Assembly (NCBI GenBank): GCA_900768785.1
Contig: CAAGEG010000020.1
Location: forward strand, 1 to 43,235
Origin: an uncultured Prevotella sp.
Lineage (GTDB): Bacteria > Bacteroidota > Bacteroidia > Bacteroidales > Bacteroidaceae
Length of the DNA: 43,235 bases
Reading direction: 5' to 3'
Under the pieces are notes generated by a model that worked only from the letters and a program-made list of their open reading frames with translations, searched no databases and was not told the origin of the DNA. Shown here one piece after another: positions 16,267 to 25,591 of the stretch (its first letter is position 1; each line of letters begins with the position of its first letter). The translations under genes and the position numbers were made by a program.

Positions 16267-16662
16267 TTAATAAACGAAACAAAGAACCTCACCGCCAATC
16301 TTTAGCTCGGAAGCTTCCTTATCTGTCATTACACCTTTAGATGTAGATAATATTGCAATACCTAATCCATTAATAACTCTCGGCATGTCCTTATAACCTG
16401 TATACTTACGTAAACCAGGTGTTGACACTCTTTTCAAGCACTTTATTGCACTTGATTTTGTTACAGGGTCGTATTTTAAAGCAACCTTTATAGAACCCTG
16501 AGGTCCATCCTCAATGAATTTGTAATTAAGGATATACCCTTTTTCAAAGAGAATTTTTGTAATCTCTTTCTTCAAATTTGAGGCTGGAACCTCTACAACA
16601 CGGTGATGAGCCATAATTGCATTTCTCAACCTCGTCAGATAATCTGCTATTGGATCTGTCAT
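16267..16662 (-). CDS. rpsH: 30S ribosomal protein S8
   Basis: 131 residues: MTDPIADYLTRLRNAIMAHH at the start and the C-terminal signature GLGIAILSTSKGVMTDKEAS followed by GGEVLCFVY. S8 binds the central domain of 16S rRNA and in E. coli represses the spc operon by binding the rplE region. Gap to rpsN is 55 bp. Confidence 0.98.
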   Translation of the reverse strand: MTDPIADYLTRLRNAIMAHHRVVEVPASNLKKEITKILFEKGYILNYKFIEDGPQGSIKVALKYDPVTKSSAIKCLKRVSTPGLRKYTGYKDMPRVINGLGIAILSTSKGVMTDKEASELKIGGEVLCFVY

Positions 16663-16717
16663 ATTAATAAATGTTTAATTAATCGGGACACCCCCGACAA
16701 TATTAAAAAATACTATT

Positions 16718-17020
16718 TTACCAACTTGCCTTTTTTACTCCCGGTATAAGACCAGCAGAAGCCATTTCTCTAAATTGAATACGAGAAAGACCAAACTGAC
16801 GCATATAACCTTTTGGGCGACCAGTAATTTTACAACGGTTATGAAGACGTATTGGATTGGCATTACGTGGTATGCTTTGCAACTTTCTTGCAGCATCATA
16901 TGCCTCTGCCGGATCTTCAGTTGTAGCGATAATTTTCTTTAAAGCTGCACGTTTTTCGGCATAGCGAGCTACAAGTTTTGCACGCTTCACCTCACGAGCT
17001 TTCATTGATTCTTTTGCCAT
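16718..17020 (-). CDS. rpsN: 30S ribosomal protein S14
   Basis: 100 residues, the long zinc-free S14 type: starts MAKESMKAREVKRAKLVARY and carries RNRCKITGRP-like HNRCKITGRPKGYMRQFGLS, without the CxxC pairs of the short zinc form. Ends GVKKASW as usual. It is part of the 30S head. Lies 5 bp after rplE. Confidence 0.98.
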   Translation of the reverse strand: MAKESMKAREVKRAKLVARYAEKRAALKKIIATTEDPAEAYDAARKLQSIPRNANPIRLHNRCKITGRPKGYMRQFGLSRIQFREMASAGLIPGVKKASW

Positions 17021-17025
17021 ATCTA

Positions 17026-17580
17026 TTAATCGTTTTTAACGTTTTTAAAAGGAAGGCCAAAAGCCTTGAGCAAAGCAAATCCTTCTTCATCAGTCTTAGC
17101 TGATGTTACGAAAGTAATATTCATACCCTGAATACGATCAATTGAATCAATATTTATTTCAGGGAATATAATTTGTTCCTGAATACCGAGAGTATAGTTA
17201 CCACGTCCATCAAATTTCGTTTCGATTCCTTTGAAGTCACGAATTCGCGGTAAAGCAACGCGTACAAGTCTTTCAAGGAACTCATACATACGCTCACGAC
17301 GCAAAGTTACCATAACTCCAATTGGCATCTTTTTACGAAGTTTGAAGTTTGCAATATCTTTCTTTGAATAAGTTGCAACTGCTTTCTGACCTGTTATTGA
17401 TGATATTTCATTGATTGCTACATCAACAATCTTTCTATCTTGAGTAGCATCACCAAGTCCTTGATTGACTACAATCTTTTTGAGGACGGGAATTTGCATT
17501 GTTGAAGAATAGTTGAACTGTTTCTGCAGTGCTGGAGCGATTGACTCTTTATAAACTTTCTTTAATTCTGCTGTATTCAT
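17026..17580 (-). CDS. rplE: 50S ribosomal protein L5
   Basis: 184 residues with LKKIVVNQGLGDATQDRKIV, the IGVMVTLRRERMYEFLERLV segment and the C-terminal GMNITFVTSAKTDEEGFALL. L5 binds 5S rRNA and contacts S13 across the subunit bridge. Its ATG overlaps the rplX stop by one base (TAATG), indicating translational coupling. Confidence 0.98.
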   Translation of the reverse strand: MNTAELKKVYKESIAPALQKQFNYSSTMQIPVLKKIVVNQGLGDATQDRKIVDVAINEISSITGQKAVATYSKKDIANFKLRKKMPIGVMVTLRRERMYEFLERLVRVALPRIRDFKGIETKFDGRGNYTLGIQEQIIFPEINIDSIDRIQGMNITFVTSAKTDEEGFALLKAFGLPFKNVKND

Positions 17581-17900
17581 TATTTAATCTCCTCTCCTGA
17601 TTTTTTAGCAATACGAACTTTTGTTCCGTCTTCATTAACCTTTATAGCAATTCGAGTAGCTTTGCCACTTTTAGGATCAATAAGACTTAAATTTGAGATA
17701 TGTATCGGAGCCTCAACCTTAATAATACCACCCTGAGGATTTTTAGCTGATGGTTTTGTGCTCTTTGATACCATATTCCAACCTTCTACTATTGCACTTT
17801 CTTTGTCAACCAAGACTTTGAGGACTTTACCTTTCTCACCTTTATTTTTTCCAGCGAGAATAATTACCTCATCACCTTTCTTTATATGAAATTTATTCAT
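17580..17900 (-). CDS. rplX: 50S ribosomal protein L24
   Basis: 106 residues with an N-terminal KOW motif (KKGDEVIILAGKNKGEKGKV) and the NMVSKSTKPSAKNPQGGIIK signature. L24 starts 50S assembly by binding the 5' part of 23S rRNA. One-base overlap with rplE. Confidence 0.98.
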   Translation of the reverse strand: MNKFHIKKGDEVIILAGKNKGEKGKVLKVLVDKESAIVEGWNMVSKSTKPSAKNPQGGIIKVEAPIHISNLSLIDPKSGKATRIAIKVNEDGTKVRIAKKSGEEIK

Positions 17901-17920
17901 TTCTTATTCTGTTTAAATTA

Positions 17921-18286
17921 TTATAGAACCTCAGGTGCCAAAGAAACGACTTTCATGTTGACTGCACGAAGCTCGCGAGCAACGGGACCAAATATACGGC
18001 TACCACGAAGTTCGCCTGCATTGTTCAACAACACACAAGCATTGTCATCAAAGCGGATATATGAACCGTCAGCACGACGTATTTCCTTCTTTGTACGAAC
18101 AATCAAAGCCTTAGATACTGCACCTTTCTTCAAATCACTTGACGGGATTACGTTCTTAACAGCAACGACAATCACGTCACCAACACTTGCATAACGGCGA
18201 CGGGTACCACCTAGTACACGAATGCAAAGAGCTTCACGTGCGCCACTGTTATCACATACTGTAAGTCTTGATTCTGCTTGTATCAT
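17921..18286 (-). CDS. rplN: 50S ribosomal protein L14
   Basis: 121 residues, MIQAESRLTVCDNSGAREAL at the start, then the GTRRRYASVGDVIVVAVKNV segment and the FDDNACVLLNNAGELRGSRI signature. L14 lies at the subunit interface. Two bp after rpsQ. Confidence 0.98.
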   Translation of the reverse strand: MIQAESRLTVCDNSGAREALCIRVLGGTRRRYASVGDVIVVAVKNVIPSSDLKKGAVSKALIVRTKKEIRRADGSYIRFDDNACVLLNNAGELRGSRIFGPVARELRAVNMKVVSLAPEVL

Positions 18287-18288
18287 AA

Positions 18289-18546
18289 TTACTTAGCTTT
18301 TTCAATTATTTGAACTAATCTCCATCTCTTTGTCTTACTCAAAGGACGTGTTTCCATAATGAGGACTGTATCACCAACATTTGCCTCATTCTTCTCATCG
18401 TGAGCATGGTATTTTTTTGTTTTTTGAACAAACTTACCATATATCGGGTGCATTTCTTTAAACTTAGAAGCAATAACTATGGTTTTTTCCATTTTGTTAC
18501 TTATTACAACACCCGTTCTAGTTTTTCTTAAATTTCTTGTTTCCAT
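18289..18546 (-). CDS. rpsQ: 30S ribosomal protein S17
   Basis: 85 residues from ATG 18546, METRNLRKTRTGVVISNKME, a common Bacteroidota beginning; the ATG three codons upstream (18555) is also possible. OB-fold with HPIYGKFVQKTKKYHAHDEK and the GDTVLIMETRPLSKTKRWRL signature. Binds the 5' domain of 16S rRNA. Confidence 0.97.
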   Translation of the reverse strand: METRNLRKTRTGVVISNKMEKTIVIASKFKEMHPIYGKFVQKTKKYHAHDEKNEANVGDTVLIMETRPLSKTKRWRLVQIIEKAK

Positions 18547-18557
18547 CTGAGTCATGA

Positions 18558-18752
18558 TTATTTATTAAGTTCCCTCTGATGAAGTTCTGTTTTCATACGT
18601 GCTATATCACGACGAGTTGCCTTAATCTGAGATGGGTTCTCTAGAGGTGTGATTGCGTGATTTAACTTCATTTGGTTATACTTGGCAACCTCAGCCTTTA
18701 TTCTCTCTGCCAAATCTTTGGTTTCAAGTTCTCTCACTTCTTTAATTTTCAT
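18558..18752 (-). CDS. rpmC: 50S ribosomal protein L29
   Basis: 64 residues forming the two-helix L29 fold: MKIKEVRELETKDLAERIKA and the signature NPSQIKATRRDIARMKT. It sits near the peptide exit tunnel. Two bp after rplP and two to eleven bp before rpsQ, depending on that start. Confidence 0.97.
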   Translation of the reverse strand: MKIKEVRELETKDLAERIKAEVAKYNQMKLNHAITPLENPSQIKATRRDIARMKTELHQRELNK

Positions 18753-18754
18753 AA

Positions 18755-19183
18755 TTAAGCGTTTTTATCGTAATCACGTCTAACAATAAATTTTGTCTTG
18801 ACAGGTAATTTCTGCGCAGCAAGACGTAGAGCCTCTTTTGCGATTTCAAAAGAAACACCCTCAACTTCAAAGAGGACACGTCCCGGAGTAACTGGAGCTA
18901 CCCATCCAGCAGGATCTCCTTTACCTTTACCCATACGGACGTCTGCAGGTTTGCGAGTTATTGGTTTGTCTGGGAATATTCTTATCCAAACCTGTCCTTC
19001 ACGCTGCATATAACGATTGACAGCTACACGTGCTGCCTCTATTTGGCGGCTATCTAACCATTTTGCTTCAAGTGTTTTGATGCCAAATGAACCGAAAGCC
19101 AACTGTGTACCCCTTTGAGCGTTTCCCTTTCTTCCACGTCCATCTTGGGGTCTTCTATATTTTACTCTTTTTGGCTGTAACAT
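18755..19183 (-). CDS. rplP: 50S ribosomal protein L16
   Basis: 142 residues, MLQPKRVKYRRPQDGRGRKG at the start, GSFGIKTLEAKWLDSRQIEA, and the RMGKGKGDPAGWVAPVTPGR signature. L16 organises the A site of the peptidyl transferase centre. Fifteen bp after rpsC. Confidence 0.98.
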   Translation of the reverse strand: MLQPKRVKYRRPQDGRGRKGNAQRGTQLAFGSFGIKTLEAKWLDSRQIEAARVAVNRYMQREGQVWIRIFPDKPITRKPADVRMGKGKGDPAGWVAPVTPGRVLFEVEGVSFEIAKEALRLAAQKLPVKTKFIVRRDYDKNA

Positions 19184-19198
19184 GATAGCTTCTTAACT

Positions 19199-19918
19199 TT
19201 AACGATTATTGTTTCTCTTGCGGTTAACTCTAGGTTTGCCATTAGCTCGAGAATTTTGTTTCTCTTGTGTAAAGTTAGGAGCCAAATCACGTTGTCCATA
19301 AACTTCACCACGGCAAATCCAAACCTTAATACCTAATAGTCCAACTTTGGTTAGTGCTTCAGCTTGACAGTAATCAATATCAGCACGGAATGTATGTAAA
19401 GGAGTACGCCCCTCTTTATACATTTCTTTACGTGCCATTTCAGCACCATTAAGACGACCTGTTATTTGAACTTTTATTCCTTCTGCACCTGCACGCATTG
19501 TGTTGGCTATTGCCATCTTAATAGCACGACGATACGCAATTTTTCCTTCTACTTGGCGCGCAATATTTTTTGCAACAATAGATGCATCAAGATCAGGTTT
19601 CTTTACTTCAAATATATTGATTTGAATTTCTTTATCATAAAGTTTCTTCAACTCTTCCTTTAACTTATCAACGTCCTGTCCACCTTTGCCAATGACAATT
19701 CCCGGGCGAGAAGTACAAATTGTAATCGTGACGAGTTTCAAGGTACGCTCTATAACGATGCGTGACACATTTGCATTAGCGAGACGCTCGTTTAGGTATT
19801 TACGGATTTTTCTATCCTCTACAATGTTTTCGCCGAAATTTTTTCCACCGAACCAATTAGAGTCCCATCCTCTTATAATACCGAGACGGTTGCTTATCGG
19901 ATTTACTTTCTGTCCCAT
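19199..19918 (-). CDS. rpsC: 30S ribosomal protein S3
   Basis: 239 residues: N-terminal MGQKVNPISNRLGIIRGWDS, a KH domain with RPGIVIGKGGQDVDKLKEEL, and the C-terminal signature GAEGIKVQITGRLNGAEMAR. S3 forms part of the mRNA entry helicase. The last 25 residues are basic and Asn-rich. Eight bp after rplV. Confidence 0.98.
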   Translation of the reverse strand: MGQKVNPISNRLGIIRGWDSNWFGGKNFGENIVEDRKIRKYLNERLANANVSRIVIERTLKLVTITICTSRPGIVIGKGGQDVDKLKEELKKLYDKEIQINIFEVKKPDLDASIVAKNIARQVEGKIAYRRAIKMAIANTMRAGAEGIKVQITGRLNGAEMARKEMYKEGRTPLHTFRADIDYCQAEALTKVGLLGIKVWICRGEVYGQRDLAPNFTQEKQNSRANGKPRVNRKRNNNR

Positions 19919-19926
19919 TCTAATAA

Positions 19927-20331
19927 TTATTTTTCGTCATTAGTTTTAGCATCTACAAACAGAGTAACATGGTTACTGCGTTTACGTATTCTATAGCCAC
20001 GTCCTTGAGGCGCAGGTCTCATACGTTTCATTGTTACGCCTTCGTCTACAAAGATTTTAGAAATATAAAGTTCACCATCCTCTGCCTTACGCTCATTTTT
20101 TGTTTCCCAATTGGCTATTGCAGAACGAAGAAGTTTTTCAACATCTGCAGCCGCTGATTTCTTTGAGAATCTTAGAACACCAAGCGCATGGTTTACTTCC
20201 ATTCCACGCACCATATCTACAACGTAACGCATCTTACGAGGAGAAGAAGGAACGCCTTTGAGCTTAGCAAAATACAATGATTTACGGGCTTCTTTTCTTT
20301 TCTCAGCCGCTATTTTTTTTCTTGCTCCCAT
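19927..20331 (-). CDS. rplV: 50S ribosomal protein L22
   Basis: 134 residues with KLKGVPSSPRKMRYVVDMVR, NWETKNERKAEDGELYISKI and the beta-hairpin signature TMKRMRPAPQGRGYRIRKRS, which lines the exit tunnel near the macrolide site. The N-terminus has a basic extension (about 20 residues) common in Bacteroidota. Confidence 0.98.
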   Translation of the reverse strand: MGARKKIAAEKRKEARKSLYFAKLKGVPSSPRKMRYVVDMVRGMEVNHALGVLRFSKKSAAADVEKLLRSAIANWETKNERKAEDGELYISKIFVDEGVTMKRMRPAPQGRGYRIRKRSNHVTLFVDAKTNDEK

Positions 20332-20365
20332 TATTTTATATTTTTATATTCAATGGTTGACCTGA

Positions 20366-20632
20366 TTATTTCTTATTACCAGCATGGCCTCCAAAACGAC
20401 GTGTTGGAGAAAACTCTCCAAGTTTATGGCCAACCATATTCTCTGTAATATAAACAGGTATAAATTTATTTCCGTTATGTACAGCAACAGTGTGTCCAAC
20501 AAAATCCGGAGAAATCACTGAAGCTCTAGCCCAAGTCTTAACAACACTCTTCTTTCCACTCTCATTCATAGCGAGAATCTTTTTTTCAAGTGAAACGTTA
20601 ATATATGGACCTTTTTTTAATGAACGACTCAT
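20366..20632 (-). CDS. rpsS: 30S ribosomal protein S19
   Basis: 88 residues, MSRSLKKGPYINVSLEKKIL at the start, the WARASVISPDFVGHTVAVHN segment, and GHKLGEFSPTRRFGGHAGNKK at the end. It forms the 30S head with S13. Twenty-one bp after rplB. Confidence 0.98.
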   Translation of the reverse strand: MSRSLKKGPYINVSLEKKILAMNESGKKSVVKTWARASVISPDFVGHTVAVHNGNKFIPVYITENMVGHKLGEFSPTRRFGGHAGNKK

Positions 20633-20653
20633 AATTTACTCTAGTTAACTTGA

Positions 20654-21478
20654 TTATTTTTTAGCTCTTTCAATAATATATTTGTTAGAGAGTTTCTTTG
20701 GAGCTCTTGTCTTAAGACCCTTAGCATATAAGCCCTTACGAGAACGCGGATGACCTCCAGACTGACGTCCTTCACCACCACCCATTGGGTGATCATGTGG
20801 GTTCATAACAACACCACGGTTATGAGGTCTACGACCTAACCAACGAGAGCGTCCTGCTTTTCCTGATTGCTCAAGAGCATGATCTGAGTTACCAACACTT
20901 CCAATTGTAGCCTTACAAGCACTCAAAATTTTACGAGTTTCGCCAGAAGGCAATTTAATTACACAATAACTGCCTTCACGAGAAGTCAACTGAGCGAAAT
21001 TACCAGCCGAACGAACTAACAACGCACCTTGACCTGGACGCAATTCAATATTGTGAATCACTGTACCCACAGGTATATTTGCCAAAGGAAGCGTATTACC
21101 AATCTCTGGTGCCGCATCCTTACCTGACATTAAACTAGCGCCAATTTGCAGTCCATTAGGAGCAATAATGTAGCGTTTTTCACCATCAGCATAATACAAC
21201 AAAGCTATACGAGCCGAACGATTCGGATCGTATTCAATTGTTTTAACTATAGCTGGAACACCATCTTTCTCACGTTTGAAATCAATAAAGCGGAATTTTC
21301 TTTTATGTCCACCGCCTATATAACGTACAGTCATCTTACCGGTGTTGTTTCTACCACCAGTAGATTTTTTACCACAAACGAGAGACTTCTCTGGTACGGA
21401 TGCAGTAATATCCTCGAACGTACCAATAATTTTGTGTCTTTGACCCGGAGTTACCGGTTTAAATTTACGTACTGCCAT
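20654..21478 (-). CDS. rplB: 50S ribosomal protein L2
   Basis: 274 residues. The peptidyl-transferase-proximal signature HPMGGGEGRQSGGHPRSRKG is intact, including the conserved histidine needed for activity. N-terminal MAVRKFKPVTPGQRHKIIGT; the KRKFRFIDFKREKDGVPAIV OB-fold segment follows. Eight bp after rplW. Confidence 0.98.
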   Translation of the reverse strand: MAVRKFKPVTPGQRHKIIGTFEDITASVPEKSLVCGKKSTGGRNNTGKMTVRYIGGGHKRKFRFIDFKREKDGVPAIVKTIEYDPNRSARIALLYYADGEKRYIIAPNGLQIGASLMSGKDAAPEIGNTLPLANIPVGTVIHNIELRPGQGALLVRSAGNFAQLTSREGSYCVIKLPSGETRKILSACKATIGSVGNSDHALEQSGKAGRSRWLGRRPHNRGVVMNPHDHPMGGGEGRQSGGHPRSRKGLYAKGLKTRAPKKLSNKYIIERAKK

Positions 21479-21486
21479 TTTATTAT

Positions 21487-21780
21487 TTAAATATTGCTAT
21501 AAAAATCAATAGTTTCGCCATCCTTAAGAGTAACAACTGCTTTTTTATATGCATTTTTTTGTCCTCTGATAAGACCTGCCTTAGTATAGCGGCTTGAGCG
21601 CTTCCCTGCATAACGAGCTGTATTTAAAGATACAACATGTACATTATACAGGTTTTCTATCTCTTTCTTAATTTGGAGTTTGTCAGCCTCAGGACGTACA
21701 ATAAAGCCATATCGATTAGAATGCTTGTCTGTAATATTGGTCATTTTTTCTGTAACCAATGGTTTAATAAGTATTGCCAT
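21487..21780 (-). CDS. rplW: 50S ribosomal protein L23
   Basis: 97 residues beginning MAILIKPLVTEKMTNITDKH and including NRYGFIVRPEADKLQIKKEI, then NTARYAGKRSSRYTKAGLIR. L23 surrounds the exit tunnel and is the docking site for trigger factor and SRP. Sixteen bp after rplD. Confidence 0.97.
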   Translation of the reverse strand: MAILIKPLVTEKMTNITDKHSNRYGFIVRPEADKLQIKKEIENLYNVHVVSLNTARYAGKRSSRYTKAGLIRGQKNAYKKAVVTLKDGETIDFYSNI

Positions 21781-21796
21781 ATTGCTTTAATCCTCC

Positions 21797-22426
21797 TTAT
21801 TTGTTTAAGATTTCATCGATAGATTTGAGCGAATTTTCTGTTACGACAAGAACATCAGCGTTCAATACTTTATAAGTATTAAGCGTTGACGCCATCATTA
21901 CTTCTGCACGCTGCAAATTTCGAGCCGACAAATATACATTTTTATTTACTTCTGGCAAAAGCAAAAGTACTTTTTTACCTTCAACTTTAAGATTTTTAGT
22001 AATATTTACAAAATCTTTAGTTTTTGGAGCATCCATTGTAAAATCTTCTACAACAACAATGGAATTCTCTTGTGCTTTATATGAGAGTGCACTTCTACGT
22101 GCCAATGCTTTTACCTTGCGATTAAGTTTTATACTATAATCACGTGGAGTAGGACCAAACACACGACCACCACCAACAAGAACAGGAGATTTTATATCAC
22201 CGCGACGAGCGCCACCTCCACCTTTCTGACGACCTAACTTACGAGTTGATCCAGAAATTTCACTTCTTTCCTTAGACTTTGCTGTACCCTGACGCTGCGC
22301 TGCAAGATAACGCTTAACGTCAAGATAAATAACATGGTCGTTGGGTTCAATACCGAAGATAGATTCGTTTAACGTAACCTTTCTTCCAGTGTCCTCACCT
22401 TTGATATTTAATACGTTAATTTCCAT
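21797..22426 (-). CDS. rplD: 50S ribosomal protein L4
   Basis: 209 residues. The extended tunnel loop is visible as GTAKSKERSEISGSTRKLGR then QKGGGGARRGDIKSPVLVGG, followed by FGPTPRDYSIKLNRKVKALA. In E. coli L4 represses the S10 operon. Its ATG overlaps the last base of the rplC stop (22426), giving coupled translation. Confidence 0.98.
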   Translation of the reverse strand: MEINVLNIKGEDTGRKVTLNESIFGIEPNDHVIYLDVKRYLAAQRQGTAKSKERSEISGSTRKLGRQKGGGGARRGDIKSPVLVGGGRVFGPTPRDYSIKLNRKVKALARRSALSYKAQENSIVVVEDFTMDAPKTKDFVNITKNLKVEGKKVLLLLPEVNKNVYLSARNLQRAEVMMASTLNTYKVLNADVLVVTENSLKSIDEILNK

Positions 22427-23040
22427 TATTTCTGAATTAAAACGGTTGAACCTTTACAACCAGCAACACTACCTTTCACCAAAATGAGGTTATGCTCCGG
22501 TATTACTTTTAACACTTTGAGATTTTGGGTTGTAACTCTTTCATTACCCATCTGGCCTGCCATACGCATTCCTTTAAACACCTTAGCTGGATAAGAACAT
22601 GCACCAATTGATCCCGGTTTACGTGCGCGGTCATCCTGTCCGTGTGTACTTTGACCAACGCCGCCGAATCCATGACGCTTTACAACACCTTGAAAACCTT
22701 TACCTTTTGATGTACCAACAACATCTACGTACTCTGTGTCGTTGAAAATTTCAACCGTGATAGTATCACCAAGGTTATACTCCTCATCAAAATTGAACTC
22801 GGCCAAGTGTCTCTTTGGTGTTGTACCTGCCTTCTTAAAAATTCCCATCATTGGTTTAGTGGTATTTTTTTCTTTAATATCACCGTAAGCCAACTGGAAT
22901 GCTTTATAACCGTCGGTTTCGACAGTCTTTACTTGGGTTACAACACAAGGACCAGCTTCGATAACAGTGCACGGTACATTTTTACCGTCGGCACTGAAAA
23001 CGGATGTCATTCCGATTTTTCTTCCAATTAATCCTGGCAT
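22426..23040 (-). CDS. rplC: 50S ribosomal protein L3
   Basis: 204 residues starting MPGLIGRKIGMTSVFSADGK. The central loop GKGFQGVVKRHGFGGVGQST and KPGSIGACSYPAKVFKGMRM reach the peptidyl transferase centre; QMGNERVTTQNLKVLKVIPE completes the signature. Shares one base with rplD. Confidence 0.98.
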   Translation of the reverse strand: MPGLIGRKIGMTSVFSADGKNVPCTVIEAGPCVVTQVKTVETDGYKAFQLAYGDIKEKNTTKPMMGIFKKAGTTPKRHLAEFNFDEEYNLGDTITVEIFNDTEYVDVVGTSKGKGFQGVVKRHGFGGVGQSTHGQDDRARKPGSIGACSYPAKVFKGMRMAGQMGNERVTTQNLKVLKVIPEHNLILVKGSVAGCKGSTVLIQK

Positions 23041-23061
23041 TTCAATAATATTTTAATTAAA

Positions 23062-23367
23062 CTATACTTTGATTTCAACTTCTACACCACTTGGCAATTC
23101 AAGTTTCATTAGAGCATCAACAGTTTTTGCTGTAGAGCTATATATATCAATAAGACGCTTGTAATCGCTCAGTTGGAATTGTTCGCGAGACTTTTTATTA
23201 ACGAAAGTACTACGATTGACCGTATAAATACGCTTGTGCGTAGGAAGAGGAATAGGACCACTAACTATTGCACCTGTAGCTTTCACAGCTTTTACAATTT
23301 TTTCAGCTGACTTATCAACCAATTTATGGTCATAAGATTTCAGTTTGATTCTAATTTTCTGACTCAT
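23062..23367 (-). CDS. rpsJ: 30S ribosomal protein S10
   Basis: 101 residues from ATG 23367 (MSQKIRIKLKSYDHKLVDKS), with GPIPLPTHKRIYTVNRSTFV and the C-terminal LMKLELPSGVEVEIKV. S10 also serves as NusE in antitermination. The frame extends 17 codons further upstream, but that part is unlike S10. It follows fusA by 86 bp, so the str and S10 units adjoin with no gene between them. Confidence 0.97.
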   Translation of the reverse strand: MSQKIRIKLKSYDHKLVDKSAEKIVKAVKATGAIVSGPIPLPTHKRIYTVNRSTFVNKKSREQFQLSDYKRLIDIYSSTAKTVDALMKLELPSGVEVEIKV

Positions 23368-23453
23368 TTTATTAAAATTTGAAAAGTTAAGAGAAGAGAA
23401 ATTCCCATTAAGAGTCATTCGCTAATAAGAAAATCTCTTTCTCTTTTAATTAA

Positions 23454-25571
23454 TTATACTAGATCTGTACGTCCTTTTACTTCCTCAAGCACAGCTTTTG
23501 CAATTGTACTTGACAAAGGTGAATGATGATCATACTCCATTGAACTGGTTGCACGACCAGAGGTAATTGTACGTAATGCTGTTACATATCCAAACATCTC
23601 TGCAAGAGGCACCATCGCCTTAACGATACGAGCACCACTACGTGTTTCCTCCATACCTTCAACCTGACCACGTCGCTTATTCAAGTCACCTATAACATCA
23701 CCCATATTTTCTTCTGGAGTAACCACTTCAAGTTTCATTATAGGTTCCATAAGAACAGGACCAGCTTTTACACATGCATTCTTATATGCATTAAGAGCAG
23801 CAATTTCAAATGAAAGTTGATCTGAATCTACAGGGTGGAAAGAGCCATCCAACAGTGTTACTTTTAAAGTATCTACCGGGTAACCTCCCAAAACACCAGT
23901 TTTCATAGCATTTTCAAATCCTTTTTGAACTGATGGTATAAATTCTTTAGGAATGTTTCCACCCTTTACTTCATTAATAAACTGCAAACCTCCCTGTTTG
24001 AAGTCATCATCAACAGGACCAACATTTACAATAATATCGGCAAATTTACCACGTCCACCGCTCTGTTTCTTATATACTTCGCGAAGATTGACTGTTTTGG
24101 TAATTGCTTCTTTATAGTTAACTTGCGGTTTACCTTGATTACATTCAACTTTAAACTCTCTCTTAAGACGGTCTAAGATAATATCAAGGTGAAGTTCACC
24201 CATTCCTGAAATTACAGTCTGACCACTTTGCTCATCTGTATGTACAGTAAATGTTGGATCTTCTTCTGCCAATTTTGCAAGACCTATACCTAATTTATCG
24301 ACATCTGCTTGGCTCTTTGGCTCTACAGCAATACCAATAACCGGATCAGGGAACGACATAGATTCAAGAACAATTGGATGTGCTTCATCACAAAGAGTAT
24401 CACCTGTGCGGATATCCTTAAATCCAACACCTGCACCAATGTCACCTGCATCAATTTTTTCCATTGGGACTTGTTTGTTAGAGTTCATTTGAAACAAACG
24501 ACTCACACGCTCTTTTTTCCCTGAACGTGTATTATAAACATAAGAGCCCGATTCAACCTTTCCTGAATATACGCGGAAGAAGACAAGACGTCCTACATAG
24601 GGGTCTGTAGCAATCTTAAATGCGAGTGCAGAAGTTGGATCATCTTCTGAAGGTTTACGATCTTCCTCTTCACCTGTAGAAGGATTTGTTCCGACAATAT
24701 TTGGAGTATCCACTGGTGAGGGAAGGAATGCACAAACATAATCAAGAAGTGTTTGAACACCTTTATTTTTGAATGAAGATCCACAAATAACTGGAGTACA
24801 TTCCATAGCCAAAGTACCCTTACGGATAGCAGATATTATTTCCTCTTCAGTTATTGTATTAGGATCTTCAAAGTACTTCTCCATAATAGCTTCATCAAAC
24901 TCCGCTGCGGATTCAAGCAATTTACCTCTCCACTCTTCAGCTTCATCTTTCAAGTCAGCAGGTATTTCAGAGATTTCAAATTCAGCACCCATTGTCTCGT
25001 CATGCCAAAGTATCGCTTTCATCTTAATTAAATCAACAATACCTTTGAAAGTTTCTTCACTTCCGATTGGGACAACGAGAGAAACAGGATTTGCACCAAG
25101 AACTTCCTTCATCTGACGTAATACATCAAAATAATCAGCTCCTGAACGGTCCATCTTATTTACATATCCAAGACGTGGCACATTATATTTGTCAGCTTGA
25201 CGCCAAACAGTTTCAGATTGAGGTTGTACTCCTCCAACCGCACAATACGTAGCAACAGCTCCATCAAGAACACGAAGTGAGCGTTCTACTTCTGCTGTGA
25301 AATCCACGTGTCCCGGAGTGTCTATCAAGTTAATCTTGAACTGTTTATTATCATAGTTCCAATAACACGTTGTAGCAGCAGAGGTAATTGTAATACCACG
25401 CTCTTGCTCTTGAGCCATCCAGTCCATAGTTGCTGCGCCATCATGCACCTCACCTATTTTATGGGTTTTTCCTGTATAGAAAAGAATACGCTCTGATGTT
25501 GTTGTTTTACCGGCATCAATATGAGCCATAATACCGATATTACGCGTCAAATGTAAATCTTGCTTTGCCAT
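23454..25571 (-). CDS. fusA: Elongation factor G
   Basis: 705 residues, full-length EF-G. GTPase motifs: AHIDAGKTTTSERILFYTG (P-loop), RGITITSAATTC (switch), DTPGHVDFT and NKMDRSGAD. Later domains II-V include GMGELHLDIILDRL, KQSGGRGKFADI and RRGQVEGMEETRSG. It drives translocation on the ribosome with GTP hydrolysis. Located between rpsG (20 bp) and rpsJ, the str-operon position, which supports the canonical rather than the paralogous EF-G2. Confidence 0.98.
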   Translation of the reverse strand: MAKQDLHLTRNIGIMAHIDAGKTTTSERILFYTGKTHKIGEVHDGAATMDWMAQEQERGITITSAATTCYWNYDNKQFKINLIDTPGHVDFTAEVERSLRVLDGAVATYCAVGGVQPQSETVWRQADKYNVPRLGYVNKMDRSGADYFDVLRQMKEVLGANPVSLVVPIGSEETFKGIVDLIKMKAILWHDETMGAEFEISEIPADLKDEAEEWRGKLLESAAEFDEAIMEKYFEDPNTITEEEIISAIRKGTLAMECTPVICGSSFKNKGVQTLLDYVCAFLPSPVDTPNIVGTNPSTGEEEDRKPSEDDPTSALAFKIATDPYVGRLVFFRVYSGKVESGSYVYNTRSGKKERVSRLFQMNSNKQVPMEKIDAGDIGAGVGFKDIRTGDTLCDEAHPIVLESMSFPDPVIGIAVEPKSQADVDKLGIGLAKLAEEDPTFTVHTDEQSGQTVISGMGELHLDIILDRLKREFKVECNQGKPQVNYKEAITKTVNLREVYKKQSGGRGKFADIIVNVGPVDDDFKQGGLQFINEVKGGNIPKEFIPSVQKGFENAMKTGVLGGYPVDTLKVTLLDGSFHPVDSDQLSFEIAALNAYKNACVKAGPVLMEPIMKLEVVTPEENMGDVIGDLNKRRGQVEGMEETRSGARIVKAMVPLAEMFGYVTALRTITSGRATSSMEYDHHSPLSSTIAKAVLEEVKGRTDLV

Positions 25572-25591
25572 TTTCTTTTTTCTAATTTATT

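Noticed and set aside
23368..23453. Leader regulatory structure before rpsJ (as in the E. coli S10 operon)
   Set aside because: The 86-bp gap is AT-rich and shows no stable stem or promoter match by eye.
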